Origin: JABGPL01 sp964387885
GTDB taxonomy: Bacteria > Electryoneota > AABM5-125-24 > Hatepunaeales > Hatepunaeaceae
Assembly (NCBI GenBank): GCA_964387885.1
Contig: CAYLYZ010000015.1
Coordinates: forward strand, 1-64,000
DNA: 64,000 nt
Reading direction: 5' to 3'
The notes under the pieces were generated by a model. It saw nothing but the letters and a program-made list of their open reading frames with translations. It was not told the DNA's origin and did not search any database. This document shows, piece by piece, positions 17,651 to 25,613 of the stretch. The position numbers and the translations under genes were made by a program. Positions within the stretch are counted from its first letter, which is position 1. Every line of letters starts with the position of its first letter.

Positions 17651-18337
17651 TTAATGTGTGACTCCATTATTCGTCTCCCGCGAGAACGATTCCAGGAAAT
17701 GCAATGTCCTTCCCAACGCCCGTCGCATTTCAGTTTTTCGGGATTTCTTATAAGCTTTCCACGAAGTAAAATCGTCGAATGCATCCGGGCTCTGATTATT
17801 GAACTCATCAACTGCGCGGCTCAGAGCCGGTAATAAATTCAAATCTGCGAGTTTTGATGCGAGCTCAATACCGGGAATAACAACCCGATCAGTGATTTTG
17901 GTTAGTTCTTCCGGGGGTAGTTTCTCAACTAATTTGTCCAGAGTTGAACCTAAAGATTGAAGTAACGCGAAATATCCCTTACGGTCAAATTCATCTAATC
18001 TCAGCATCAGGTCATGAAACATCTCTTTCCCAATTGGAAAAGCATCCTCAACGAAGTCAAGAGAGCCTTCTGTTTTTTCTACAACTCCCGAGATAGTCCT
18101 GGTATTTCGAAGCAGTCTTTTCATTAAGTCGAGAAAATCACCGGTATTGACAAATGGTGCAACATCCTCAAGTTCTTTAACAGTAGTTGCAAACACATCT
18201 TTTGCAACAACTGTGAGGTCTGCTTTTAACTCGTCCATCTCAAGCCGGTGTCGTCGGTGCTCTTCTATCTCATCTACGAGGTTATCCAATTTGGATTGTA
18301 TTTCTGTTAACTGTTGTTCTATCGGTTCGTTGCTCAT
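17651..18337 (-). CDS. DUF1641 domain protein
   Basis: This is a 228-residue, mostly helical cytoplasmic protein. A coiled-coil start (EQQLTEIQSKLDNLVDEIEEH) is followed by the DUF1641 region with FDRKGYFALLQSLGSTLDKL and LLPALSRAVDEF. DUF1641 proteins are known mainly as neighbours of sulfide:quinone oxidoreductase-like or formate dehydrogenase genes. Their biochemical role is unclear; a scaffold or membrane-association role is only an inference. It starts one base after the SQR-like stop, so the two are co-translated. Confidence 0.8.
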   Translation of the reverse strand: MSNEPIEQQLTEIQSKLDNLVDEIEEHRRHRLEMDELKADLTVVAKDVFATTVKELEDVAPFVNTGDFLDLMKRLLRNTRTISGVVEKTEGSLDFVEDAFPIGKEMFHDLMLRLDEFDRKGYFALLQSLGSTLDKLVEKLPPEELTKITDRVVIPGIELASKLADLNLLPALSRAVDEFNNQSPDAFDDFTSWKAYKKSRKTEMRRALGRTLHFLESFSRETNNGVTH

Positions 18338-18338
18338 A

Positions 18339-19568
18339 TCACATCCTCTTGCCAGCCATCAACATTTCCGAACCTATTGGTAACTCAGCTCCACGTAACA
18401 GTAAATTCCAATACATCCAGCGGAACATCATTTTTCCATAGTGGTTCATTTTAGTCTCTTCCAGCAACGAGAAAGGACCTACTCCAGGTAGAGGGAATTT
18501 ACCAGGTAATGGTTCTGTGTCGTAATTGAAATCGATCAATATACCCTTGCCAAATCCTGATTCGATATAGCAGTTTGCATGTCCGTCAAACTTTGCGCGA
18601 AGGGGACGTTCGTCTATTGCATCAAGCAGATTTTCAAAGAGAATATCCGATTGGAAATGGGCGACGGAACCTGCTTTTGAACTTGGCAGATCAGTTGCAT
18701 CTCCAAGAACGAAGATGTTGTCGAAATCCCTTGAACGAAGTGTGTAAGGATCTGTTGGGACATAATTAAACTCGTTACCCATACCAGACTTGCTGATGAT
18801 TTCGTCACCCATATTTGTTGGTATAGTCACGAGAATATCATAATTGATTTCCTGATCCTCGTAATCCGATATGATCTTTTTTTCAGAATCAACATTAGCA
18901 ATGTCAAACTCGGGAATCAGCTTAATATTCTTTTTTGTAAGGAAATCACCAAGCAACCGCGAAGCACGAGGTTTTGTGAAAGCTCCCGGAAGTGGAGTCA
19001 CATATTCAATCTCAACTTTGTCGCGGATACCCTGTTCGGTAAACCACCAATCCGCAAGGAAGACAAACTCGAGAGGAGCTACCGGGCATTTAATCGGCAT
19101 TTCTGCGATATTAAGAACCATTCTGCCACCTTCCCATGATTTTAACTTGCGGGAGAGCTGTGTCGCACCTTCAATTGTGTAAAAGTCAAATATGCTTTTA
19201 TGCCATTCGTCTCCGACCAGTCCTTCTGTTTCTTCAGGGTGAATCCGGGTTCCGGTAGCTATGATCAGAAAATCATAATCGAGTATCCGTTTTCCCTCAA
19301 GATGTACCCGATTTTTATCCGGTTCGATCATTTCGATTTTCGAGAAGACCGATTCGATGTTCGCTGGCAGAAAGTCTTTCTTTGGTTTTATGACATCATT
19401 CCGGCTGTAAATACCGAATGGAATGAAAAGGAATCCAGGTTGATAATAATGTGTCGGATTCTGATCGACAATTGTGATCTGCCATTCATCACGATTCAGC
19501 ACTGCGTTCATCTTGTTCACCATCATAGTGCCTGCTGTTCCGGCGCCAAGAATTACTAATCTCTTCAT
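18339..19568 (-). CDS. Sulfide:quinone oxidoreductase-like FAD enzyme
   Basis: The 409-residue flavoprotein belongs to the SQR/FCSD family. It has an N-terminal dinucleotide fold LVILGAGTAGTMMVNKM, the second segment LIIATGTRIHPEE, and a C-terminal FAD-binding IFVLGDATDLPSSKAGSVAH. The cysteine of PIKCPVAPLEF is one expected redox cysteine, and another candidate is in HANCYIESG. Family members pass electrons from sulfide to quinone at the membrane, leaving sulfane sulfur. The helical C terminus (FRWMYWNLLLRG) fits membrane attachment. The start is taken at MKRLVILG (19568); a longer reading to 19619 adds 17 unusual residues. It heads a four-gene cluster opposite a LysR gene. Confidence 0.85.
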   Translation of the reverse strand: MKRLVILGAGTAGTMMVNKMNAVLNRDEWQITIVDQNPTHYYQPGFLFIPFGIYSRNDVIKPKKDFLPANIESVFSKIEMIEPDKNRVHLEGKRILDYDFLIIATGTRIHPEETEGLVGDEWHKSIFDFYTIEGATQLSRKLKSWEGGRMVLNIAEMPIKCPVAPLEFVFLADWWFTEQGIRDKVEIEYVTPLPGAFTKPRASRLLGDFLTKKNIKLIPEFDIANVDSEKKIISDYEDQEINYDILVTIPTNMGDEIISKSGMGNEFNYVPTDPYTLRSRDFDNIFVLGDATDLPSSKAGSVAHFQSDILFENLLDAIDERPLRAKFDGHANCYIESGFGKGILIDFNYDTEPLPGKFPLPGVGPFSLLEETKMNHYGKMMFRWMYWNLLLRGAELPIGSEMLMAGKRM

Positions 19569-19788
19569 GAACCTTTTATTCCTTGTTTTTTCTTTTTTGC
19601 GACTAAAACAATCTTCCATTTCGCTTTGAAATTGCTTAATGTTTATTAGTATCCTTAAACGATAAAGCGAAAAACTTCACAAACCAGGATAGAGAATCTA
19701 TCTTAAAATCATTTTTGTTTCAGTTGCTCTTGCGTTGAGCATTGCCAATTATTATATTATCAAATAATCGAAACGAAGTCAAGAGATT

Positions 19789-19805
19789 TATCGAAAAAAT
19801 CGATA
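19789..19805. promoter_or_regulatory. Candidate LysR operator between the SQR operon and its regulator
   Basis: TATCGA-AAAAA-TCGATA is a perfect interrupted palindrome 37 bases before the LysR start, in the divergent gap. Its size and T-N11-A form fit a LysR-type binding site that could control both directions. Confidence 0.5.
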
Positions 19806-19841
19806 GATTAGTGAAAAATCTTTCAAAACTTAAAGAAGATT

Positions 19842-20756
19842 ATGTTAATCGATAAAAAAATGATCGTCTTCATGACGGTTGCAGAATCATGTAGTTACAG
19901 TATGGCATCGCGAAAGCTGTCGTTGGGTCAGTCAGTTCTAAGCCATCATGTAGACACATTAGAGAAGGAGCTCAAGGTCTCTCTCTTTTGTAGAAAAGGG
20001 CGGAACATAGCGTTGACACCTGAGGGTGAGGTGTTATACAAAGAAGGTAAGAAACTGATGCATGTAGCACGCCAGACGGAGGACTCGTTCTCAGCTCTCT
20101 CAAGTCACGTTGCGCGGAAGATTAACCTCGCCGGAGATGCACTGACATGTTCATTTACATTGCCTTGGATGCTGGCAGAGTTTAGGAAGCAGCATCAGGA
20201 TGTAAACTTTACATTTAAACACCTCTGTGCTGACGATATTGTTGAAGGTATTATTTCCGGTGACGTCGATATGGCACTTGTCGGGCATCCGTTGAGTCAT
20301 CGTCGACTGACTGTAGAACCATGTTTTCATGATGAGATAATACTTGTTGGATCCACATCACAGTCACCGGAAAGAATAGAAATAAACGATCTAAAAAATA
20401 CACCGATCTTCTGGATAACAAATGATCATGGCCTGGATCTGCTATTGAGACAAAAACTAAAAGAGAATGGACTCCCAGTTAAAGATCTGAACATCTTTAT
20501 GGAGGTTGAGGAGTTATCAATCCTGAAAACATTTATAAAAGCCGGAGTCGGCTACGCCTTCGTTCCACGCCTTTCCGTAGAAGACGAGCTGCAGAATAAC
20601 GCTCTCCGTGAGATAGAGGTTAAAGGATTGAGTCTAACCAGAGTCAACTACCGCATGTTCCTGAAGACCAAACACACCCGAGAGATTGTCTCAGAGTTTA
20701 TAGAGTTTATAAGGTCATCGCAATGGGGGGATTTTAAGGTTGTGAGTGTTAAATAG
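19842..20756 (+). CDS. LysR-family transcriptional regulator
   Basis: The 304-residue protein has the LysR N-terminal winged helix (FMTVAESCSYSMASRKLSLGQSVLSHHVDTLEKEL, then LFCRKGRNIALTPEGEVLY). A substrate-binding effector domain follows from about residue 90 (INLAGDALTCSFTLPWMLAEF, DVDMALVGHPL). It is transcribed away from the SQR-like cluster across a 273-base gap holding a TATCGA palindrome, the usual arrangement for a LysR regulator of the divergent operon. The inducer is unknown; a sulfur compound is a guess from context. Confidence 0.88.
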   Translation: MLIDKKMIVFMTVAESCSYSMASRKLSLGQSVLSHHVDTLEKELKVSLFCRKGRNIALTPEGEVLYKEGKKLMHVARQTEDSFSALSSHVARKINLAGDALTCSFTLPWMLAEFRKQHQDVNFTFKHLCADDIVEGIISGDVDMALVGHPLSHRRLTVEPCFHDEIILVGSTSQSPERIEINDLKNTPIFWITNDHGLDLLLRQKLKENGLPVKDLNIFMEVEELSILKTFIKAGVGYAFVPRLSVEDELQNNALREIEVKGLSLTRVNYRMFLKTKHTREIVSEFIEFIRSSQWGDFKVVSVK

Positions 20757-20776
20757 TAAGTCGAATGTTGAAGTAT

Positions 20777-20865
20777 GTAGGGGCTGAATATTTTCAGCCC
20801 TGTTCGAATAGCAAATCAGATTCGCGTTTAATAAGAAAACAGGGTTGAAAATATTCAACCCCTAC
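20777..20865. repeat. Palindromic element with GTAGGGGCTGAA ends, copy 1
   Basis: The 89-bp element starts GTAGGGGCTGAATATTTTCA and ends with the near reverse complement TTGAAAATATTCAACCCCTAC. A related, longer copy lies at 22374-22512. No gene is present in 20757-21017. Confidence 0.85.
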
Positions 20866-21017
20866 GGCCTCAAAGACCCAGAACTCAAATGGTAAAGATT
20901 ATTTACGTTTGAAGGGATTTAATACAAATCCTTTTGCGTAACCTACCCGGGAATTTTGCTATGAGTTCATCAAATCTAATGAAAATCCACTTGATAATTT
21001 AAATTTACTTGAAATCC

Positions 21018-21046
21018 TTGACATTATTAATTAGGTTCCTTATTAT
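21018..21046 (+). promoter_or_regulatory. Promoter of the MarR gene
   Basis: TTGACA (21018-21023), a 17-base spacer and TATTAT (21041-21046) form an almost consensus promoter. It lies inside what a longest-ORF reading would call coding sequence, so translation must begin downstream. Confidence 0.8.
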
Positions 21047-21082
21047 AAGGAAGCAGATAGATAGTTACCTTATTATTAGGAG
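21036..21082. promoter_or_regulatory. Twin palindromic operators, probably MarR autoregulation
   Basis: TTCCTTATTATAAGGAA (21036-21052) is a perfect palindrome covering the -10 box. A second, imperfect copy TACCTTATTATTAGGAG (21066-21082) starts 30 bases later, about three helical turns, and overlaps the Shine-Dalgarno. Placement over promoter and ribosome site suggests repression by the MarR protein encoded just downstream. Confidence 0.7.
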
Positions 21083-21089
21083 AAGGGAT

Positions 21090-21557
21090 TTGAAGAAATT
21101 CTGGAGCATTGGAAAAACGGCTTATTCCATGAGTGAAGTGTTTCACCTTATGGATCAGACTATTAAAAAGTTGAAACAGATTCAAAGGCGCACTTTAAGC
21201 GAAGTTGGTCTTACACCCCCACAGTACTATCTCTTAACGTTGCTCGAGGAGAAGGAAGACAGGACATTTAAGGAACTTGCGGGTTTCCTGAATTGCACTC
21301 AAGCAACACTGACAGGGATTGTTGATACACTCACAAAAAACGGATTTGCTTTCAGGATCCCAAATCCATCTGACCGGAGGAGCCTGTTGGTTAAGCGTAC
21401 CAAGAAAGGGAAAGCTGTACTTAAGAAGACACCCGACCTTAATCGTCAGTTCAACGTTTGCTGCATAGGTCTGCAACAGGACGAATTTACTCAACTCGGA
21501 AATTTACTGGCTAAATTTAATAACTCATTATCGTATGAGGAGGAAGATCGATTATGA
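21090..21557 (+). CDS. MarR-family transcriptional regulator
   Basis: The 155-residue winged-helix protein has the MarR core: VGLTPPQYYLLTLLEEKEDRT, FKELAGFLNCTQATLTGIVDTLTKNGFAFR and the wing PSDRRSLLVKRTKKGKAVL. The start is placed at TTG 21090 behind AGGAGAAGGG because the promoter and operators occupy 21018-21082; ATG at 21129 is an alternative. Two palindromic sites over the promoter point to autoregulation. Its stop overlaps the start of the outer-membrane protein gene, so the regulator and the envelope protein form one operon that the regulator probably controls. Confidence 0.88.
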   Translation: MKKFWSIGKTAYSMSEVFHLMDQTIKKLKQIQRRTLSEVGLTPPQYYLLTLLEEKEDRTFKELAGFLNCTQATLTGIVDTLTKNGFAFRIPNPSDRRSLLVKRTKKGKAVLKKTPDLNRQFNVCCIGLQQDEFTQLGNLLAKFNNSLSYEEEDRL

Positions 21558-22318
21558 AAGGCACGTTTTCACTTTTCGTGATAGCATTCGTTTTGATTTC
21601 GATCCCAATCAACTCTCTGGCTATTGATCGGGAGGATTGGAATCTGGATGTTGGTTTTCACTTTTTCAAGCATTCTGCGAGTGGTATCCCTAACGAGCTA
21701 AACTATAATCCAGTCTTTCATCGTTGGGAGATGAAACAGCAGAATTTGAGTAGTGATGCATTGCTTGAATACTCACCATTAGAACCACTCTATTTCAATA
21801 TGAATTTTGGTATGGATTTCTTTGTGCGTTATCGCAATTTCTTGCTTGTAAAGGTCGGATACGATTATTCAAATCCCTTTGGTATTGGTGGAAAAGGTGA
21901 GATATCATACATCGAATCGGGGCATACTTTAGGTGAGTGCAAGGAATTCAGTTATACATCTCACCAGATTACCACGTTTATTGGACCAATTATGCCTATT
22001 GGTAGCGACTGGGGAGAGATATATCTCGGTTTTAGTCCTATGGCTCCAACCTGGGTGGAATACAAAGAGAAATTCAACAGGAAATTTGACGGAGAAGCTT
22101 ATAATGATTATGAAAAGACATTCACAGGTTTTTTCGGCAGCTGTAGAGGTCTGATTGGAATGCAGGTCAAAGTTGGTGAAAAGATCAGCCTTGGCAGCGA
22201 AGTTGTATTTGCTTTCTTAAACTATATGCAGCTCGAATCTGATGACGGAATCAAAGATAATTCTTTTCAATTTCCAGAGATGTTGTGGTCGGTTACATTT
22301 AGGTATAACCTGTTTTAA
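21554..22318 (+). CDS. Predicted outer-membrane beta-barrel protein, function unknown
   Basis: The 254-residue protein has a Sec signal peptide (MKGTFSLFVIAFVLISIP, cleavage after SLA near residue 23). Alternating amphipathic strands rich in Tyr, Phe and Gly end in FRYNLF, the terminal aromatic residue typical of barrels inserted by the BAM complex. No family is recognised. The ATG overlaps the MarR stop (ATGA), so translation is coupled and expression should respond to whatever the MarR protein senses. Confidence 0.7.
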   Translation: MKGTFSLFVIAFVLISIPINSLAIDREDWNLDVGFHFFKHSASGIPNELNYNPVFHRWEMKQQNLSSDALLEYSPLEPLYFNMNFGMDFFVRYRNFLLVKVGYDYSNPFGIGGKGEISYIESGHTLGECKEFSYTSHQITTFIGPIMPIGSDWGEIYLGFSPMAPTWVEYKEKFNRKFDGEAYNDYEKTFTGFFGSCRGLIGMQVKVGEKISLGSEVVFAFLNYMQLESDDGIKDNSFQFPEMLWSVTFRYNLF

Positions 22319-22373
22319 TTTTTTCAAATGACTATTATTACAATATGTAAAATTGCAACTCACTCACCGTTCT

Positions 22374-22512
22374 GTAGGGGCTGAAAATCTTCAATTCAGT
22401 TCGAATAGCAAACAGATTTTGTTTGATTGGATTAAGGATTGAATATCTTCAGTCCAGTCCGATTGATAAACAGATTTTGTAGGGTAAAGGGCTGAAGATA
22501 TTCAGCCCCTAC
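22374..22512. repeat. Palindromic element with GTAGGGGCTGAA ends, copy 2
   Basis: This 139-bp relative of the element at 20777-20865 starts GTAGGGGCTGAAAATCTTCA and ends CTGAAGATATTCAGCCCCTA. It has two internal partial repeats (AACAGATTTTG twice). Its right end overlaps the last codons of rarA. Confidence 0.8.
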
Positions 22513-23819
22513 GGTTTGCGCTTCCGGTCCGGCCACCATTTTTTTAACCTTTCTCTAATTGCTTTTTCCGCCCCTCGATCCGAAGGATGATAATACACCC
22601 TGTCCTCAAGCCCTTCCGGCATGTGGTTCTGAGCCCCTCTGGCTTCAGGGAAATCGTGGTCGTATTTATAATCCTGTCCGTAGCCCTCAGCTTTCATAAG
22701 TCCAGTAACAGCGTTGCGTAGGTGCAGGGGAACAGGACGTTCCGGATCCGCTTTTACATCTTCTAATGCTGCAAGGAGAGCCATGTAGGAGGCATTACTC
22801 TTGGGTGACGATGCCAGGTACATTGCAGTCTGAGCGAGGATGAGTTGTGACTCGGGCATGCCTACGAATTGCACTGCATCAACACATGCCTGAGCGAGGA
22901 CAAGTGCTGTTGGATTAGCGTTTCCGATGTCCTCGCTGGCGAGGATTACCATCCGACGCGCGATAAATTTCGGATCCTCCCCCGCATCAATCATTCGGGC
23001 TAACCAGTACATCACACCCTCAGGATCGCTCCCACGTAGACTTTTTATAAACGCTGATGCAACATCAAAATGATAATCACCTTTCTTGTCATACTTACCG
23101 GGTCGAGCTTGCAGGGCTTTTTCAATAAGCGAGATACCGATCTTGATCGGTGTTGTTTTTCCTGCAGAGAGAGACAGTTCAAGGGCAAGTTCAAGTCCGT
23201 TCAGCGCAGTTCTTCCATCCCCGCCACAATGTTTGATAAGGGCTTCACGGGCCTTCTTTTCTAATTTGACATTATGCAGCTTTAAAAACTCATCTTTCCG
23301 GAGGGCACCATTTATCAAGGTCTCAATATCCTCAGGAGCCAGACGTTGAAACCGGAACACTTTACACCTGGAGAGTAGAGCACTAATGACCTCAAACGAC
23401 GGATTTTCAGTGGTGGCACCTATTAGAGTTATGGTTCCGTCTTCAACCGCGTGTAGTAATGCATCCTGCTGAGCTTTGTTGAAACGGTGGATTTCATCAA
23501 TGAAAAGGATTGTCTTTTGCCCGATGTTAAGAGCATTTTTTGCACTGCTTATAACTTTTCTAACCTCAGCAACCCCTGAAGAAACTGCGGATAAAGGCAC
23601 CAAATAACCTCCGGTTCTCGCGGATATAATTCCTGCAAGTGTCGTTTTACCTGTTCCCGGTTCACCCCAGAATATCATTGACATCAATCGGTCACGTTCA
23701 ATCAGCCGACGTAATATTCCATCTTTCCCGAGAAGGTGCTTTTGCCCGACGAATCCGTCCAGATCTTTTGGTCGCATTCGCTCAGCTAAAGGAGTTATTG
23801 AATTAACTTCCGGTTCCAT
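22509..23819 (-). CDS. rarA: Replication-associated recombination protein A (RarA/MgsA AAA ATPase)
   Basis: The 436-residue protein is related to clamp-loader ATPases and acts at stalled replication forks. It shows LAERMRPKDLDGFVGQKHLL, Walker A FWGEPGTGKTTLAG, Walker B FIDEIHRFNKAQQDALL, sensor IGATTENPSFEV, arginine finger LLSRCKV, and the C-terminal tetramerisation region DPEGVMYWLARMIDAGEDP followed by RRMVILASEDIGNA. Length is normal for the family. It stands alone on the minus strand, and a dispersed repeat touches its 3-prime end. Confidence 0.96.
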   Translation of the reverse strand: MEPEVNSITPLAERMRPKDLDGFVGQKHLLGKDGILRRLIERDRLMSMIFWGEPGTGKTTLAGIISARTGGYLVPLSAVSSGVAEVRKVISSAKNALNIGQKTILFIDEIHRFNKAQQDALLHAVEDGTITLIGATTENPSFEVISALLSRCKVFRFQRLAPEDIETLINGALRKDEFLKLHNVKLEKKAREALIKHCGGDGRTALNGLELALELSLSAGKTTPIKIGISLIEKALQARPGKYDKKGDYHFDVASAFIKSLRGSDPEGVMYWLARMIDAGEDPKFIARRMVILASEDIGNANPTALVLAQACVDAVQFVGMPESQLILAQTAMYLASSPKSNASYMALLAALEDVKADPERPVPLHLRNAVTGLMKAEGYGQDYKYDHDFPEARGAQNHMPEGLEDRVYYHPSDRGAEKAIRERLKKWWPDRKRKP

Positions 23820-23939
23820 AGGCTCTTAATTGTTTTAATCTGTATTAGTAATAAGATATTCAACTTTTTTTGGGTTTTATGGTGTTGGAGTACAAAAAGA
23901 GTATTGTGAAAAAAAAAACAGAAACTACATTTTATAGTG

Positions 23940-23967
23940 TTGACATTTGCAAAAGAATGTGTATTTT
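23940..23967 (+). promoter_or_regulatory. Predicted promoter of the MerR-like gene
   Basis: TTGACA (23940-23945), a 16-base spacer and TATTTT (23962-23967) precede the gene by 30 bases. The slightly altered spacing would suit a MerR-type regulator but is not diagnostic. Confidence 0.5.
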
Positions 23968-23996
23968 TTAATAAAGGATCGAGACAGAACAAATAA

Positions 23997-24473
23997 GTGG
24001 ACAAGAAAATGGATACCTCTCAACTTGATCGAGTTCCGACTATCGCCATTGGTGTGGCAGCTAAGCTTCTTGATGTAAGCGTATCTTCAATCAGGCAGTA
24101 TGAATCGGTTGGATTGATACTTCTACATCACGAACCGAATGGCCGGAGACTATTAGCACCGGCAGATATCGAAAGGTTGGAATTACTTAAAAATAAGATT
24201 ACACAGAATGGTTTTAATTTTGAAGGATTGAGAAGAATATTAGCATTAGTTCCGTGTTGGGAGATAAAATCTTGTACTGAAGAAGAACGTTCTCGATGTC
24301 CTGGATTTCAGGACTCGCGCAATCCATGCTGGTTAGTGTCGAATAATATTTGTCACGAAAAGGGTTTGACATGTCGAGAGTGTGTTGTTTATTGGGAAGC
24401 ACCTAAATTCATCGAAAACATGAAAGGCTTCTTAAAGGAAACAAGGTATTCGGTAGAAGAGGACACTCATTAG
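23997..24473 (+). CDS. MerR-like regulator with seven-cysteine (two-CW type) C-terminal domain
   Basis: The 158-residue protein has a MerR-type helix-turn-helix (IGVAAKLLDVSVSSIRQYESVGLI, then NGRRLLAPADIERLELL). It is followed by a compact cysteine-rich domain with cysteines at 87, 93, 101, 111, 119, 126 and 129, including the tryptophan-bearing pairs PCWEIKSC and NPCW. This pattern resembles the two-CW domain found in assorted bacterial proteins and could bind metal or an iron-sulfur cluster. The regulator may thus sense metal or redox state; this is inference. GTG 23997 is used; ATG 24009 is equally possible, and no strong Shine-Dalgarno decides. Confidence 0.8.
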   Translation: MDKKMDTSQLDRVPTIAIGVAAKLLDVSVSSIRQYESVGLILLHHEPNGRRLLAPADIERLELLKNKITQNGFNFEGLRRILALVPCWEIKSCTEEERSRCPGFQDSRNPCWLVSNNICHEKGLTCRECVVYWEAPKFIENMKGFLKETRYSVEEDTH

Positions 24474-24521
24474 GAATAGGGATATTCAGACTGTTTGATT
24501 TTTTGAGACTTGAACAATGAA

Positions 24522-25433
24522 TTATTCGGTACGAATTTTGTCTTTGATGAAAAAACTGGACCAAATCATCGAAGATAAAATTAAAGATGCGCCGATTAAT
24601 CCTCGTGTTGTCCAGGTATCTCCAAGAAGCAGATAGGCAAATATCGATGCAAAAACCGGTTCAAGAGTAAATATTAATGACGCATGACCGGCTGTTGTCT
24701 CCGGTTGATATCTCGACTGGAGATAAACTGCACCAATGCTCCCAAAGATTGCAGTATAGCCAACCCCTAACCAACCATTTGAACTAATTTGTAACGGTGC
24801 TCCTTCAATAAGACTCCAAACAAGCGCTCCACCTCCAACCATTAACATTTGAATATAGGTCAATCCCCAGGAATCATCCACTCGCGAAGCCGCAAATTCA
24901 AGCGATACCATCTGACACGAAAATGCAAATGCGCAGGCTATGGTCAGCCAGTCTCCGAAATTCAAGCCTCCGGATTCAGGGTTGGATAGAAAATAGACTC
25001 CCAAAAGAGCGACAGGAACACCGGCGAGAGCGATGAGAGATGTCCGGCTGGTTCGTAGAATATGCGCCAGAAATGGTGTTATTATTACGAGAAGTGAAGT
25101 GAAAAATCCGGATCTTGATGCCGTAGTGTATTTCAATCCGACAACTTGCAAAGCAAATCCGAGGAACATAAACAACCCAACCCAGGCTCCAACTTTCCAG
25201 ACTTTTTTATCAGGGAAACCGGAAACGTTTCTATCTTGAATCGATGCCCGGCGTAGTGTGGAAAGAAAAGGAGTTAGAATAACTAAAGCGACCAGAAACC
25301 TCAATGCAAGGAAATGCATGGGATTTGTAATTTCCAGCGCTTGTTTTGTGGCAGGGAAAGTTCCGCCCCAGAGAACTGACAGCAGAACGAGCATTGCGAT
25401 TGTTAAGGAGAAGCTGGTGGGTTTTCTGGGCAT
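24522..25433 (-). CDS. EamA/DMT-family transporter
   Basis: The 303-residue protein has ten predicted membrane helices arranged as two EamA repeats. The first repeat starts VLLSVLWGGTFPATKQALE and the second ends LEPVFASIFAYLLLGDTWTTRGLIGASLIL, a hallmark of drug/metabolite exporters. The substrate cannot be read from the sequence. It stands alone on the minus strand between the MerR-like gene and the solute-binding lipoprotein gene. The 180 bases behind its start contain nothing recognisable. Confidence 0.88.
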   Translation of the reverse strand: MPRKPTSFSLTIAMLVLLSVLWGGTFPATKQALEITNPMHFLALRFLVALVILTPFLSTLRRASIQDRNVSGFPDKKVWKVGAWVGLFMFLGFALQVVGLKYTTASRSGFFTSLLVIITPFLAHILRTSRTSLIALAGVPVALLGVYFLSNPESGGLNFGDWLTIACAFAFSCQMVSLEFAASRVDDSWGLTYIQMLMVGGGALVWSLIEGAPLQISSNGWLGVGYTAIFGSIGAVYLQSRYQPETTAGHASLIFTLEPVFASIFAYLLLGDTWTTRGLIGASLILSSMIWSSFFIKDKIRTE

Positions 25434-25613
25434 TGAGATTAAGAATAACCGGTTAAATGCAGAATTAGGTACAGTAACGCATCCGTCTCTGCGGACTCTC
25501 GTTGGTTAGGATTCCATTCGTCATATTCGTAGGGATGGACGCTTAAGCCATTGGAATTTGCAGGTTGTGAAACCAACTCTAACTACAATTTGAAAGGAGA
25601 GCCGCTTATCCTG

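Noticed and set aside
21009..21089. Longer start for the MarR protein
   Set aside because: This stretch contains the consensus promoter and operator palindromes.
25434..25613. Possible tRNA or small RNA between the EamA and solute-binding protein genes
   Set aside because: No cloverleaf, no convincing hairpin and no terminator could be drawn.
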